DNA from: Sergeia podlipaevii
Lineage: Eukaryota; Euglenozoa; Kinetoplastea; Trypanosomatida; Trypanosomatidae
Direction: 5' to 3'
Length of the DNA: 64,000 nucleotides
NCBI GenBank assembly: GCA_030849805.1
Contig: JASANZ010002178.1
Location: forward strand, 1-64,000
Shown: positions 19,641-30,457 of the stretch, one piece after another
Layout of the letters: every line of letters starts with the position of its first letter
Position numbering within the stretch: position 1 is the first letter of the stretch
Made by a program: the position numbers and the translations under genes
Notes under the pieces: generated by a model
What the model saw: the letters and a program-made list of their open reading frames with translations, nothing else
What the model was told of the DNA's origin: nothing
The model's database searches: none

Positions 19641-20327
19641 TTAGTGAAGCGGTTGGATGAGATCCAGCAACTTGGGGAGGTACTGCTTCGTCCCGCCAAG
19701 AACAGCGAATTCGTGCAAGATGCGCTGATCCTTGTAAAAGTCCAGGAGAGGCTGCGCAATCTTCTCATAGTCGTCCTGTCGCTTCTTGACCACTTCCAGC
19801 GTATCATCCTTGCGAGTGATAAGTGGCTTTGTAGAGCCGCAGTGGTCGCAAATGCCAGTCACCTTGGGCATCAGCGGCTCCATCTTGATACCCCCCTCGT
19901 CAATACTGGCGGCATTGTAAACAAAACCACAATCCTCGCAGGAGCGCCTCGACGACAGTTTGGTGACGATCACGTTGCGGGGCTGCGTTAGATTAACCAC
20001 GTGGTCAATCTTTATGTCACCACTCTTCCATAGCGTCTGCGCCTGCGCCACGTTGCGTGGGAAGCCATCCAGAATGTACCCGTTGTACTTGGAGTGCGCA
20101 AGCTCAGAAATGCGCTTCACCATCATTTCGGTGATCAGTTCGTCTGGTACAAAGACGCCGCCCTCAATGAGATGCTTTATCTTCTTCCCAATGCTAGACC
20201 CGTCAACAACTTCTTTGCGAAGAAGGTCTCCACTGGAGACTGCTACCAGGTTCATCGCCTTGGCCGCGCGACCTGCGTAAGTGCCCTTCCCTACTCCTGG
20301 AGCGCCAACAAAAAGCAAGCGGTACAT
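19641..20327 (-). CDS. AK: Adenylate kinase, long (zinc-lid) type
   Basis: A 228-residue nucleoside monophosphate kinase. The P-loop is GAPGVGKGT at 8-16; SSGDLLR at 31-37 and LDGFPR at 86-91 bind AMP. The lid holds two CxxC pairs, Cys130/Cys133 and Cys160/Cys163, so it is of the long zinc-binding type. It interconverts AMP, ADP and ATP. Trypanosomatids have several isoforms sorted to cytosol, glycosome, mitochondrion or flagellum. This one has no N-terminal extension and ends LIQPLH, which is not a clear PTS1, so cytosolic is the default guess. It ends about 500 bases upstream, in transcription order, of tail-anchored protein B. Confidence 0.93.
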   Translation of the reverse strand: MYRLLFVGAPGVGKGTYAGRAAKAMNLVAVSSGDLLRKEVVDGSSIGKKIKHLIEGGVFVPDELITEMMVKRISELAHSKYNGYILDGFPRNVAQAQTLWKSGDIKIDHVVNLTQPRNVIVTKLSSRRSCEDCGFVYNAASIDEGGIKMEPLMPKVTGICDHCGSTKPLITRKDDTLEVVKKRQDDYEKIAQPLLDFYKDQRILHEFAVLGGTKQYLPKLLDLIQPLH

Positions 20328-21050
20328 GATAGCTCTATGTATACAGTAAAATCAATTTTAAAATATGTAGTATTTGACTGAACGAAAAAGAACCGCGTGC
20401 ACACAAGGTCAAACAGAAGTGAATCCAGCCTGTGTCAGTGGAGTGCCTGTGATATATAAATATAAATATATGTACACAAAGAGAATAATAATAAAAATAG
20501 ATAGCGGTGCTATGTATTATTGCGCAAGTGCACCTATGTATATGAAGAAAACTGGGCAAAATAAACCACAGCGAATGGAGGGGGGGGAGAATTAGAAAAG
20601 AGAAAACAAAAAAAAAGTGCGTGCGCTCAGAGAACAGTTAGACAAAAAGAAAACGCTAAAGAGCAACTCGAAGTTGCTGTCTTAAAGCGCATATTTTTCC
20701 TTGCGTCACACTTTCCCCTCGGTCTGGGGGTGTTATGTGAGTAAAACAGCAGCACAATCAAAGATGAAGATGGAGTAGTATAGAGAGAGTGTCCTCCTAT
20801 ATATATATTTCTTTTAGTGATATCGAGCATTCCTCCAGTAAATTTCTTAACCGTTATTAATAATATGAAAGTTGATGTTCATCACACAAACATCTTCCCT
20901 CTCTTTGGCCTTTATACAGTGGAAAGATCTCATCGATACTCCTACTTAATATTTTAAAAAAAGAAAACGCTTCCTCTCTCACACGCACAGACACATCTTG
21001 CCCTCACTCTGTTTTATATCTGCTTCAATGCTGTGTGCATCACGAGGCGC
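20328..21050. other. Spacer
   Basis: Contains a purine run at about 20580-20620 (minus-strand pyrimidine tract for adenylate kinase) and AT-rich sequence. No coding signal. Confidence 0.5.
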
Positions 21051-22784
21051 TCACTTACTCTTCTTCTTCGCCTTGATAACCTTCCCAGAGCCTGTGGGAG
21101 AAGACTTCTTGGCTGCCTTCTTGCCCGAAGCTGCGTTGCTGCCCTTTGTAGCTGAGGCCACAACCGACTTGGCAGTCGCCGCCTCTCCACTCACTACCTT
21201 TTTCTTCTTTGTATTATGTGTCTCCTGAGATGACGTCTTTGTAGTGCTGGTTAAGGCTCCGGCACCCTGCGCGGGGGCCATCGACTCAAGCTTCGCGATG
21301 ACCTGCGCAGGCAAATTTAGCGCGGCCTTAAAATGCGGCTCCGTCGCAATGACGGTCACTATCTCGCGAGCGATGAGCGCAGTGTTGTGACGGTTCAGTT
21401 TGTCTGCATTGAGGGGATCCTGTGTGTACTTGACGAAGGCATTGACAAAGGTGGGAAGAGCCGCGAGATGGGATGTCACTGCGGGCTTACTACATATCTC
21501 TACCACTTCAGGCTCGAAGTTCGCGGTGAGCCACGTATGATGATTCCACTCCTTGTTCTCCATGGAGAAGAGGTTGTGCTCAAACCAGTTCGGCAAAAGA
21601 AACTTGCGCTTGCGTGCATCGTGCGGGGTCAGCAGGTGCATAAGAATTTGGTAGCCATAGGGGCTATTGACAACTTGTCCAATGTGCTCAACGATGCCGT
21701 TCAGGACGTACTTGTTGAGCAGCTGTACGTCATACAGCAAATCAAACAGACGCGCCACGACAGGCGCACCGTACTTGCTAGTGGAGAGAGCGCCAAGGAT
21801 ATCGGTGAAGCTGCGCAGAATCTCCTTCCGCTTCTTAGGCTCTGTGAGAGAGAAGGACAGAGAGGCAAGTGGGGCACCCTCTCGGCTGGTGGCGATAGCC
21901 GCCAGGTGTGGGCCGAGGGTGTCGCAGAGCTCGCTCACCTCATCACGCATGCCGTTGCACATGTAGGTGTGGATCATGCGCTGCACAAACGGGAATCCAA
22001 CTGCCTCCTTCTGAGAAACCAACTTATCTGCAAGATCAAAAAGACGAGTGAGGAGACGCTTCTTGAGCGCTGCGTTGCCCTTCACGACGTCCTCAAACAC
22101 AGGATAGCCCTCCCACCGCTTCATGACTGACACGTTCTCCTTGAAGATGGAGAGAAGAATCAAGTTGCGGTCCATGGGGCTGCTCCAGCGGCTGCTGTAC
22201 ACAGCGTGCACCACCTCAATGCCAAACTTGTGCGACACCAGCTGTGGCACCGCAGGGATCACCTGAGTGAGAAGCTTCTTGTACACATCATGAGGAGCGT
22301 GCCGGATCAGTGCGCACACTACAAAATGAGCGTACGCGTCCGTCGAAAATGTGGTGAAGTCCGCTGAAAGTAACCTGAGAATTCTCTCGACGTGCTGCGC
22401 AGAGCCGTACTTGATCATCGACTGCACAGCACGGCTAATGCTCGGGGTGCGCACGAAACTGGCAAACTTGGGCTCTATGAGCTTGAGGAGCTTCTCCACG
22501 ACGGGGTACTTGCCCTCGTACGCACTCCTCTTCTCCTCCGCGGTACTCTGCGCTTCCGACTCGCCCTTGTTTGCACTGCTCCCCTCGGTAACGCGCAGTT
22601 GCTCCCAGAGTCGCAGAATCTCTCCATGCTCTGATGTCATCTTAAGCGCGTGCTTCTCAGAAGCATCAAGGACGCGGCCCTCCTTCTTCTTGATCAGTGC
22701 GCTCTTGACGAGTCTCTCGGAGGTCGGCAGCTTCTTGAGCCTCGCGTCGCGAGCCTCCTGCTTCTTGGCGTTTGTGCGGCCCAT
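21051..22784 (-). CDS. Pumilio/PUF-family nucleolar RNA-binding protein (PUM3/PUF6-like)
   Basis: A 577-residue protein. A basic N-terminus (MGRTNAKKQEARDARLKKL) leads into a helical-repeat region with PUF-like units, for example SISRAVQSMIKYGSAQHVER and SHKFGIEVVHAVYSS. The repeats continue through about residue 460 and include KYGAPVVARLFDLLYD and SPYGYQILMHLLTPHD. The C-terminus is an alanine/lysine/serine-rich tail ending KAKKKSK, a likely nuclear/nucleolar signal. Basic ends plus irregular repeats fit the PUM3/PUF6 branch, involved in large-subunit rRNA maturation, more than classical mRNA-regulating PUFs. The frame remains open to 22913 through translated poly-T. The ATG at 22784 lies just after the tract at 22829-22866. 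Confidence 0.8.
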   Translation of the reverse strand: MGRTNAKKQEARDARLKKLPTSERLVKSALIKKKEGRVLDASEKHALKMTSEHGEILRLWEQLRVTEGSSANKGESEAQSTAEEKRSAYEGKYPVVEKLLKLIEPKFASFVRTPSISRAVQSMIKYGSAQHVERILRLLSADFTTFSTDAYAHFVVCALIRHAPHDVYKKLLTQVIPAVPQLVSHKFGIEVVHAVYSSRWSSPMDRNLILLSIFKENVSVMKRWEGYPVFEDVVKGNAALKKRLLTRLFDLADKLVSQKEAVGFPFVQRMIHTYMCNGMRDEVSELCDTLGPHLAAIATSREGAPLASLSFSLTEPKKRKEILRSFTDILGALSTSKYGAPVVARLFDLLYDVQLLNKYVLNGIVEHIGQVVNSPYGYQILMHLLTPHDARKRKFLLPNWFEHNLFSMENKEWNHHTWLTANFEPEVVEICSKPAVTSHLAALPTFVNAFVKYTQDPLNADKLNRHNTALIAREIVTVIATEPHFKAALNLPAQVIAKLESMAPAQGAGALTSTTKTSSQETHNTKKKKVVSGEAATAKSVVASATKGSNAASGKKAAKKSSPTGSGKVIKAKKKSK

Positions 22785-22828
22785 AAGTAATTTGGTTCCC
22801 GAGCGTATAAAATACCAACTGGTAAAAG

Positions 22829-22866
22829 ACAAGAAAAAAAAAATAAAAAAAAAATAAAAAAAAAAG
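22829..22866 (-). promoter_or_regulatory. Polypyrimidine tract for trans-splicing of the PUF gene
   Basis: An almost pure A run on the plus strand, hence T-rich on the coding strand, 45-80 bases upstream of the ATG. A following AG is the expected spliced-leader acceptor. Confidence 0.65.
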
Positions 22867-23026
22867 GAATGGATACAATAAAAATGCATTTTAAAAAATG
22901 GAAAAAAAGACACCGCGAAAACACGACAATGTCTTTGTTTTCAGCTGTTGTTGCATAAACATATCATTCAAGGTGACGAGAAAGAAGTTACAAATGGAAA
23001 AATTACAGCAGTACCACTCACAGAAT

Positions 23027-24181
23027 TCAATCTAGTTGTTTGCAATAGGCCTCTATACCTGAGCGCAGTCTAGAAATGCGATGGCGAATCCACTTAAAGG
23101 CGTGATACTCGTCTTGTAAAGTTTTCACGCCCTGCCAGTATTGCCGCTCTCGCTGGCAAACAACAGTTGCCTCTGCAGTGTACGTCTCCACTGCATCTGC
23201 AAGAGCAAGATGTGCTTCATGAACATTATACAGACACGTAGCGAGGGCATCATTGGAGAGAATAAGGCCCTCGTGACATTCTCGCATGGCAGCACACGCG
23301 GGGACTTCAACTGTTGGTTGCGATGGGGTTTTCGTTCCCTCAGGGGACGCCGCCGGTTGCACACGGGTGTCTTCAATCCACTTAGCATGGCAGCTCAAAC
23401 TCTGAGAAGTGCTGGTGGTACAGATAGAGAGCAAGAGGTCCCGCATAGAGCGGCAGGCATCCCCAAGCACACGTTCGTACCTAGCCCATGCGTCTGCCTG
23501 CTGCTGGAGCTCGCTCAGTGTGAAGCTGCCAACACACACTTTGGACGTAGTCGCTGCGATGCCGTCCAGAGCCGTGCCAACCCACCGGACCGCTCTCTCT
23601 TGCTTCCGCAGTTTCACAGCGGGCATAGACACTGCCTCATCAACTATGCAAGGTCGCCCATCGCCTTTCACATCACTGGCGATAAACAAGGCCGCCATGT
23701 GCCTCCCAGCCTCGCCTTTCAAGAGATCCACTTCAGGAACGTCAGGCACCTTGACGTCTACAATGTCGGCCCAAGCCAGTACTGCCTCGACAGCTGCAGC
23801 TCTCTCGTCACAGCCGCTAGATGCCCCGCTGCATAAGCAATACATGTCAAGAGGATGCCCAAAGGCTTCTGCGGGCTTCTCCGTGTTAATGGGCTGCGCC
23901 GCATCTTGTGTTGACGACGTAGTCGGGCACGCTGCCGCCTCGTGTGAACTACTGCTGCACGCATACCTCTGGGGTAGTGATGATATATCCACGCCAACAG
24001 ACTTCAGTGTAGTAAGTACTTGCTCCTGTAGTGCGTGCAGATCAAAAAGAATAGCTAGAAGAGGATCAACAACGGCAGCGGGGACGCCATAGCGCATTGA
24101 CCGCTTTTCAGCCATTTCCGCCATTCCTCTCCCCACACGCCCTGAAGCCGACCCCGACGCATTTTCATGTGAGCGCGGCAT
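23027..24181 (-). CDS. Conserved-looking hypothetical protein with C-terminal helices
   Basis: A 384-residue protein I do not recognise. The N-terminal 35 residues are polar. A helical block at about 36-66 (VVDPLLAILFDLHALQEQVL) is followed by a serine-rich, cysteine-containing linker. A long helical region covers about 190-384, ending in TLQDEYHAFKWIRHRISRLR. No signal peptide or membrane segment is seen. The ATG at 24181 is directly preceded by non-coding sequence. The pattern of a short helix, a disordered linker and a helical C-terminus suits a cytoskeletal or vesicle-tethering subunit, but this is only a guess. Confidence 0.65.
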   Translation of the reverse strand: MPRSHENASGSASGRVGRGMAEMAEKRSMRYGVPAAVVDPLLAILFDLHALQEQVLTTLKSVGVDISSLPQRYACSSSSHEAAACPTTSSTQDAAQPINTEKPAEAFGHPLDMYCLCSGASSGCDERAAAVEAVLAWADIVDVKVPDVPEVDLLKGEAGRHMAALFIASDVKGDGRPCIVDEAVSMPAVKLRKQERAVRWVGTALDGIAATTSKVCVGSFTLSELQQQADAWARYERVLGDACRSMRDLLLSICTTSTSQSLSCHAKWIEDTRVQPAASPEGTKTPSQPTVEVPACAAMRECHEGLILSNDALATCLYNVHEAHLALADAVETYTAEATVVCQRERQYWQGVKTLQDEYHAFKWIRHRISRLRSGIEAYCKQLD

Positions 24182-25363
24182 GTGTCAGTGTGTGTGTGTT
24201 ATTGTTTCTATGTGCTGCAGATAAACGATTTAGCTCTGCAAGTACAATACTCCTCCGCGTAAATGTGTGATCACTTAGACCCAAAAAAAAAACTCCTTTT
24301 CTCCTGTGCAACGCTTTGTGAAGACTTCTACACCGCATAAACACAAAAAAAAAAAAATGACAAAGAAAGAAATAAACGGGAAGTTGATTGAATTAGTTGA
24401 AGCAAATTGTGGGGCACTAAACAATCGGTGTGTCAAAAAAAGAAAGGAAAAGTCAGTACCAATTCAGTTGACATAATGTTGATCCACTAAAGCACGTCAT
24501 ACATACTTACCATCAGAACCTGCTGTGCAGAACGGGGTAAAGGAAAAAGAAACGTATAGATAAAGAAAATCAACAACAATTGTGTTCCTTTTCAATGGTA
24601 GAGCAAAATGCATACTTGACCATATCTGCAAACATATATAGCAAATATGGAGATGGTGATGTTGCCTCCCTGGACGATATTCATACTTGTTCTCTTTTTT
24701 TCATATAACTCTCTCTTTTTATTTTGTTTTTGTACTTTTAAAATTGTCTTTTTTTCTTTTTCAAAGAATCTTGTTAGCTGTCGCTGACATCACTTCTTGC
24801 ACGCGTCTTTCTTTTTGGCGAAAGCTCTCAGTTGTCGCTTCCTTCCAGGTAAAAGCATCACTTTTCAATGTTGAGTAACAATATAAGAAAAATGGGTACG
24901 AAATGCCCTAAATGAAGAAAAATCCAAGCCATAGCGGAGCAAATCCAGTCGCACAACGCAAAAGGTAAAAAGTTTTTTTTTATAAAAATCATATAAAAAG
25001 TACCGATTGACCGAACGTATACATGTTGATATTTGTGTATATTGTTAACCCTCCAAACGGAGAATCATCAATTGTTGTGATGAACCCCAGTTCTCTACCT
25101 TGCGTATCTCAGCACTGAAGCGGCAGTGAAAGTAAATAATAACATGACACTAAATAGAACGATATCAAGGCAAGCGCCAAGCAGTTCCAAATGTCTTCAA
25201 AAAAAACTTCTCTCCCCTGCACACGCGCCATCTCTTTCCATCTCTCTCTCTTTCTATATATATATATAAGGTGTAAGCCCTCCACAAGCTGAAAGCTGAT
25301 GCAGGTCTTCAAAAAAAGAAAGTTACTCTAGTGGTCGTTTGTGCTCATATACGCGCATGAATA
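24182..25363. other. Spacer
   Basis: About 1.2 kb, AT-rich, with A runs at 24280-24295 and 24343-24356 (splice-acceptor region of the 384-residue gene) and T runs. A 63-codon plus-strand frame at 24687-24878 is translated T-rich sequence. Nothing else seen. Confidence 0.5.
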
Positions 25364-26554
25364 TCAATTGTTGTTGTTGTTGAGGTGATTGTCAGCTGTG
25401 CACGAAAAGCCGCCAAACAGTTGCTGCTGGCCAGGGTTCAACTGCGATGACTGCGCGGGAGTATTGACGACCTGATTGGGGTTCTTTGACGAAGCACCAT
25501 TGCCGCCCTTGGCGTTGGCGAGCATCTCCTCAACCGAGGGAAGTGGGGTCCACTTGGGTGGTGTAATCTTCTTTTGCATAACATCGTCGAAGCTGATGCC
25601 GTTCCAGAAGGGGTGCGCCTTCACCTCAGGGCCCTTGATACGCCTGCTGGGATCTTTCACGAGCAGACGGCTGATGAGGTCCTTCGCCTCAGGAGAGAGC
25701 TGAACGCTGCTAGGGAAGCGCAGGTCCGAGTACAGAATGTTGTCGAACACCTCTTTCATGCTCTTACCACTGAAAGGAGTGCGGCCGCAGAGCATACGAT
25801 AGAGAAGAATACCAAAAGACCAAAAATCGACGGCGTTGGTGTACTCCTTCTGGCGAAGTACATCAGGAGCGACGTAGAAGGGAGATCCGACAAAGGAGTT
25901 GGCGCGCAGGTCCTTCTCTGAGACGTCCTGGCCGTCCTTGTTAAAGTCCTTTGAAAGACCAAAGTCAGCCAACACGCAGTGGCCCTCAGCAGAAAGAAGA
26001 ATATTCTCCGGCTTAAGGTCGCGGTAGATGACGCTGTGCTCGTGAAGGCAAAGGATAGCAAGAAGGATTTCCTCGCCGTACAGCTTGGCTGTGAAGAGGT
26101 CCAGCTGTTTGTTCATGGCTGAGTTCATATACTTGTCCAGGTCACCGCCAGGCATATAGTCCATAACAAAGAAGAGCTTGTGCTCGGACTGAAAGGTCCA
26201 GTGAAGCTTCATAAGGTATGGGTGAGTGAGCCGCGTCAGCACGTTGCGCTCAGTAAACACATCCTGAACGCGCTTGTGGTCGAGCAGACCTTGCTTGTTG
26301 ACAACCTTCATAGCGTAGTACTTGTTGTTTGAGATGCGGCGGCACAGCACGACGTAGGCAAAGGAACCCTTACCCAGTACATCAAGGCTTTCAAAGTCAT
26401 CCTTGGTAAGCTTTTCCTGCTCCTCAGCGCTACTTTCTGGCATCTTCTCCTTTTGGTTAGATTGGTCACTCTGCTTGTCAGACGAGTTCTTGTCCTCCTC
26501 CTTCTCCTTGTCCTTCTTCTCCTTCTTGTCCTTCTTGAACAGCTTCAAGAACAT
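25364..26554 (-). CDS. AGC-family protein kinase
   Basis: A 396-residue Ser/Thr kinase. A lysine/glutamate-rich N-terminus (about 1-50) precedes a complete catalytic domain (about 54-320). The glycine loop is GKGSFAYV at 61-68, Lys83 and Glu102 form the ion pair, YRDLKPEN holds the catalytic Asp179, and DFG is at 197-199. The activation loop reads [14 protein letters not shown]. The C-terminal tail carries a hydrophobic motif, FGGFSC, of the FxxF[S/T] type, so AGC assignment is firm. There is no PH domain, unlike RAC/AKT. The essential trypanosome AGC kinase AEK1 is one possible orthologue, unproven. The protein ends in an asparagine run coded by CAAC-type repeats. Codons are almost all G/C-ending, suggesting high expression. 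Confidence 0.9.
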   Translation of the reverse strand: MFLKLFKKDKKEKKDKEKEEDKNSSDKQSDQSNQKEKMPESSAEEQEKLTKDDFESLDVLGKGSFAYVVLCRRISNNKYYAMKVVNKQGLLDHKRVQDVFTERNVLTRLTHPYLMKLHWTFQSEHKLFFVMDYMPGGDLDKYMNSAMNKQLDLFTAKLYGEEILLAILCLHEHSVIYRDLKPENILLSAEGHCVLADFGLSKDFNKDGQDVSEKDLRANSFVGSPFYVAPDVLRQKEYTNAVDFWSFGILLYRMLCGRTPFSGKSMKEVFDNILYSDLRFPSSVQLSPEAKDLISRLLVKDPSRRIKGPEVKAHPFWNGISFDDVMQKKITPPKWTPLPSVEEMLANAKGGNGASSKNPNQVVNTPAQSSQLNPGQQQLFGGFSCTADNHLNNNNN

Positions 26555-27438
26555 CTTTCACAAGAAAAAAAAAATAGTAATAGTCGCGCACTGAAGTAGG
26601 TGTACTTGTACGAACAGCAATTCACACAGGCGTTCCCTCTCAAAAGAAAAAAAAAAAGTTCGGTCGATCAAATACAGCAATGCGATATGAAAACAGAAAT
26701 ATAAGCAAAAAAAAATTCTGCTTTCTCCACGCACTTATCACAAAATGTAGACAAGCAAGTAAGTTATTTCTGTGTTTGTAATAATAAAAAAGATCGACTT
26801 TTTTATTTAAGTATTGTGCGTGTACGTTCGGTAAATGTAGTAAGGAATCAACGTGAAGATATAATAATCAGCCGGAAAGAAAAAAGCAAAAGAAATAAAG
26901 AGGTAAATGTGCCTATAAGGAGCTAGGCAGCCAAACGTATATAACCTTGTTTGCGAGGTACCCTTTCTATTTCTCCTATTTCCTTCCTATTACAGTCACG
27001 TTTTCAGGTGATTGATGCTCCTCTTACTAAACGAACGAGAAAAATAAAAATATGAAAAAAAAAAATACAAAGAAAAAAACACTAAGGGCTATGAAAAAAA
27101 AGCTGTTTATTGAAACTGGCAGTTTGAAGTAATAATAACAATAGTAATTGAACAAAACTAACGTGTTTAAAAGAGTTTTAAAAAGTGATAAAAAAGAAAA
27201 AAAAGAAAATATTATGCTTAAAGAGGGCAGCAAAGCTTCACAGAACACAGCGTATTCACACAATAGTAATTGTAAGGAAAAGATACAACAGTATATTTGT
27301 TCTTGGAGTCCTGCGCTGCAAGATAGAAAATCCAACAAGTCGCAACCCCGCCAAGTAATATGGAGATACAATGCAGATAAATATTTCTTTTTTAAAAAAA
27401 AAAAAAAAAGTGCCTTGCAAGTAGATTGCCGAGGCACA
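26555..27438. other. Spacer
   Basis: AT-rich. A minus-strand pyrimidine tract lies immediately above the kinase ATG (26560-26574), with more A runs at 26648-26658 and 27053-27068. No coding signal. Confidence 0.5.
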
Positions 27439-29961
27439 TCATAACATTGAGCAAACACGGTCTGCCAGACGCTCTAGCATACTGGGAAGCAGTTGACGCT
27501 GCACCTGCACACACAAGCTCAGGTCGCTGCAATCCACACATAACTTCTTAATGTCCATGTGACTTCCAAGGGGCAGAGAAACTAGGCATGTACCACTGTC
27601 ATCTGCTTGGGTGATGCTGAGAGCCATCAACACTCCAAGAACCGCCAGCGCAGAGGCGCCAAGCTCGTAGCTTGCCAGGCAAACGCGAAGTGGGACAGCA
27701 GAGCATTCAACTAGCACATTATCAGGAACAGCGCAAAAGCCATCCGTACTGCGCAGGTGGCACAACCAGCGGAGCATGCGGGGCAGCCACAGTCGCACAT
27801 GCCCTCGTACCACTACGGCACTTGATGGCGCTAAGAGGAGATCTGAGAAGCGCTGGCATAGCAGTTCCGCTGGTGCCAGCACACCAGCGGTGTCAACGAG
27901 TTGCGGGTGTAAGTGTGGGAGGGTCATGACGCACACTTGAAGTGTGGTAACGCAGAAACTGTCTTGTGAGGTGGAATCTGTAAAGAAGCTAGAGCCAGCG
28001 AAATCTACCAGCATGCGCGTGTGCGCCAGCAAATGTGGGATGCGAGCTTGGCTCAGTACGTACTGGTGAATAGGAAGAAGTTCATCAGCTGAGCCTAATT
28101 GCCAGTTGCTACCAGCCTGCGCAAGTCGGGTGGCGAGATCAATCTCACGAGACCATCGCTGAAGCACCTTAAGCTTTCCGGTTAACGTGTGCGCCTCTCC
28201 CTCTGCACCAAGCTGTTCAATGCAGTGAATAGCATCCGTGTAGGAGTCAAACAGTTTCTCTTCAGCGTGGCTGCGAGCGAAATTAACGCCCATATCGTCT
28301 AATGTTACGCACCCTCGCAGCCGTCGCGCCGCCAGCGCAAGTGCCAGCTCTTCCTCCTTGTATGCGTAGGCGTAAATATTTAGTAAAACGTCATGAATGC
28401 TTGGAAGAACGCTGTCAGCAACCCAACGCCCAATTAGCTGCTCTCCACCGCACGAGTGGACTTTCATTTCTATAGCTGCTTCATCCACATCCCGAGACTC
28501 CTCCACAGTACTACCGCATAGCTCGTCCAGTACCCACCGCTGCACAGAACGCGAAAAGGAGCAGAGGTCCACGAGGGCGAGGTCCACATCACTGGTCGCT
28601 ATAGGTCTGCCTCGCGGGTGAGACGCATGCACACACCCACCGTACGCATGGCGCCTCCAGCACCAGCCCAGAGAGTTCTCTCCACCCCCAGCACCGATCT
28701 CCCCGCTGCTACCACATGTACCATGCAAAAAGCAAAAGCAACGGCAAAAGACACGAACTGCATTTTCCAGTAGGCCGCCAGTACGCGTGAGGACGGCGCG
28801 CACAGCAGCCTGCACCTGATCGGCAGTGAGAGCTTGAGCAAGCAATTCTTTGGCGTGTTGGCCAGCCACCACCTCACGGGACCTCGCACTCTCGCTGGCA
28901 CCGCACAGCAACGACTCCCAGTGAAAGCACTCACGCAACACATGAGGTTCCATACCAGCGACGCGGGCACTGCCTGAAAAGGGAGAAGCAAGCGGCCCTT
29001 GCACCACTTCCCCGTGCCTGGGCTGCGCAAGTCCGCGCCATGTGGCTGTAATCCGAGTGCCATTTGGCAAAGTTACGTGGCCTTCGCCGTCAAAGCGACT
29101 GTCCGTCCATACCCCATCCATTATCAAACCTGACCACTGTTGCTCATTACGTGAAGAAGGGGGCGGGGGCGAAGAAGCAGCTGCTCTGCCATCAAGCTGC
29201 ACACCATCTAGCAGCGGTGTTGTGTTGCCAGGGCGCTGAAAACTATAGGAAAAGAGAGTGCCAGTGTTGTGAAATTTGCCACCTTTGAAGCGGCCGACGT
29301 AACGGTCTCCACAGGGGGTTAAATAGCAGCCAAAGCCGTTCGGAAGGTCGTCGCCCCATTCACCAAAGTACCTATCTCCACTCGCAAGCACCAGCTCCCC
29401 CCAACTAATGCGCACAGGTAATGCAGCCTGCACCCAGTGCGAGAACTTGGACATGTGTGCAGTGGCGAGGGAGGCTCTGCTCTTTCCTTTCCCTGACGAG
29501 CCTGACGTGTCTAGCACAAGTCGCAGATAGCCACAGTAGCTACTCCCATTTGGGTAGTCAACACGTACTGAGCTTGTCAGGTCTGGGCGGTTCATACGCC
29601 ATCGCGACCACAGCACAAAGCGATCCGTCGATAGTTTTCCATAGCCATCTCTCCATCGGTGTGCAAAGTCGCCAGTGTATGAATGGCGTCCAGTAGTGGA
29701 GTGAAGGGTGCCCTTGCCGTGTGGAACCGCAGTGCCATGCTCCTCCAGCACCTCCCCGGTGTACTCGTCCCCAAACTCTAGCGTCAAATGCTCAGAGGCA
29801 CGCCCTTGAGATGCTAATTGTTGTTGTTGCTGTTGCTGTTGTTGCTGTTGTTGTTGTTCCGGCTGCCATTGACGCCTCTCACTACTGCCGGAGATCAACG
29901 TACCCGAACTGCTAGAGAAATCAGTTGCAGCCTTCTGTAATGAATTCTGCAGGCTGTCCAT
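27439..29961 (-). CDS. ALS2-like RabGEF: MORN repeats plus VPS9 domain
   Basis: An 840-residue protein. A 13-residue glutamine run (36-48) is followed by MORN repeats, for example FGDEYTGEVLEE, GDRYFGEWGDDLPNGFGCY, GDRYVGRFKGG and MDGVWTDSRFDGEGHVTLP, up to about residue 320. The C-terminal half holds a VPS9-type region with LPSIHDVLLNIYAYAYKEEE and, further on, ADELLPIHQYVLSQARIPHL, the hallmark of Rab5-family exchange factors. This order, MORN then VPS9, is that of alsin (ALS2), so a role in Rab5-type endosome activation is a reasonable inference. The frame opens upstream with GTG at 30036; the ATG at 29961 is preferred. The middle region (350-500) has no domain I recognise. Confidence 0.75.
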   Translation of the reverse strand: MDSLQNSLQKAATDFSSSSGTLISGSSERRQWQPEQQQQQQQQQQQQQLASQGRASEHLTLEFGDEYTGEVLEEHGTAVPHGKGTLHSTTGRHSYTGDFAHRWRDGYGKLSTDRFVLWSRWRMNRPDLTSSVRVDYPNGSSYCGYLRLVLDTSGSSGKGKSRASLATAHMSKFSHWVQAALPVRISWGELVLASGDRYFGEWGDDLPNGFGCYLTPCGDRYVGRFKGGKFHNTGTLFSYSFQRPGNTTPLLDGVQLDGRAAASSPPPPSSRNEQQWSGLIMDGVWTDSRFDGEGHVTLPNGTRITATWRGLAQPRHGEVVQGPLASPFSGSARVAGMEPHVLRECFHWESLLCGASESARSREVVAGQHAKELLAQALTADQVQAAVRAVLTRTGGLLENAVRVFCRCFCFLHGTCGSSGEIGAGGGENSLGWCWRRHAYGGCVHASHPRGRPIATSDVDLALVDLCSFSRSVQRWVLDELCGSTVEESRDVDEAAIEMKVHSCGGEQLIGRWVADSVLPSIHDVLLNIYAYAYKEEELALALAARRLRGCVTLDDMGVNFARSHAEEKLFDSYTDAIHCIEQLGAEGEAHTLTGKLKVLQRWSREIDLATRLAQAGSNWQLGSADELLPIHQYVLSQARIPHLLAHTRMLVDFAGSSFFTDSTSQDSFCVTTLQVCVMTLPHLHPQLVDTAGVLAPAELLCQRFSDLLLAPSSAVVVRGHVRLWLPRMLRWLCHLRSTDGFCAVPDNVLVECSAVPLRVCLASYELGASALAVLGVLMALSITQADDSGTCLVSLPLGSHMDIKKLCVDCSDLSLCVQVQRQLLPSMLERLADRVCSML
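29818..29856 (-). repeat. CAA/CAG polyglutamine-coding repeat
   Basis: Thirteen consecutive Gln codons mixing CAA and CAG near the 5' end of the ALS2-like gene. A length-variable tract is likely. Confidence 0.9.
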
Positions 29962-30457
29962 AAGATAAAGAGCCTCCAATACTAGTATATAGCGTGCTCG
30001 TTGGGCTACCGATAAAAGCCGGAGCGCCCTCGGCACCAGATGTGCTGATGTGTGTATTATTTATAGGCTCCTGCACTCGTTAATTTTGTGAAAAAGAATT
30101 CCCTTACTCACATAATAACAAAACACCTATACAGTGTTGTGTCAAAAGAATAATAAAAGTAAAATAAAAAAAAAACGCGGATAGAATATAGGTGGAGGCA
30201 TTTACAACTATTGAGAGAAACAGAGACCGTTTACCCACAAAAACGTTAATAAAATGAGAGAAAAGCATCCAAGACAATGCATCATGGCAAAATCCTGTAA
30301 GCATTTCTACTTTTTTAAGGGAGCGCGTGTGGACGAAGAGGGTGTACATATGTGTGTGTGTGTGTGTTTATGTGTATTTCCTCTTAGAAGTAACGAGCCG
30401 TGAAGGAAAAAAAAGACGACCAATGGCGTGGCTGCAACACCATATCTGCCCTTGAGG
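29962..30457. other. Spacer with a GT repeat
   Basis: Holds the splice-acceptor region of the ALS2-like gene and a GT microsatellite at 30351-30367. An 81-codon frame at 30104-30349 is hydrophobic spacer translation and was not accepted. Confidence 0.5.

Noticed and set aside
24687..24878. Plus-strand 63-codon hydrophobic frame
   Set aside because: Translation of a T-rich run in the spacer; wrong strand for this gene cluster.
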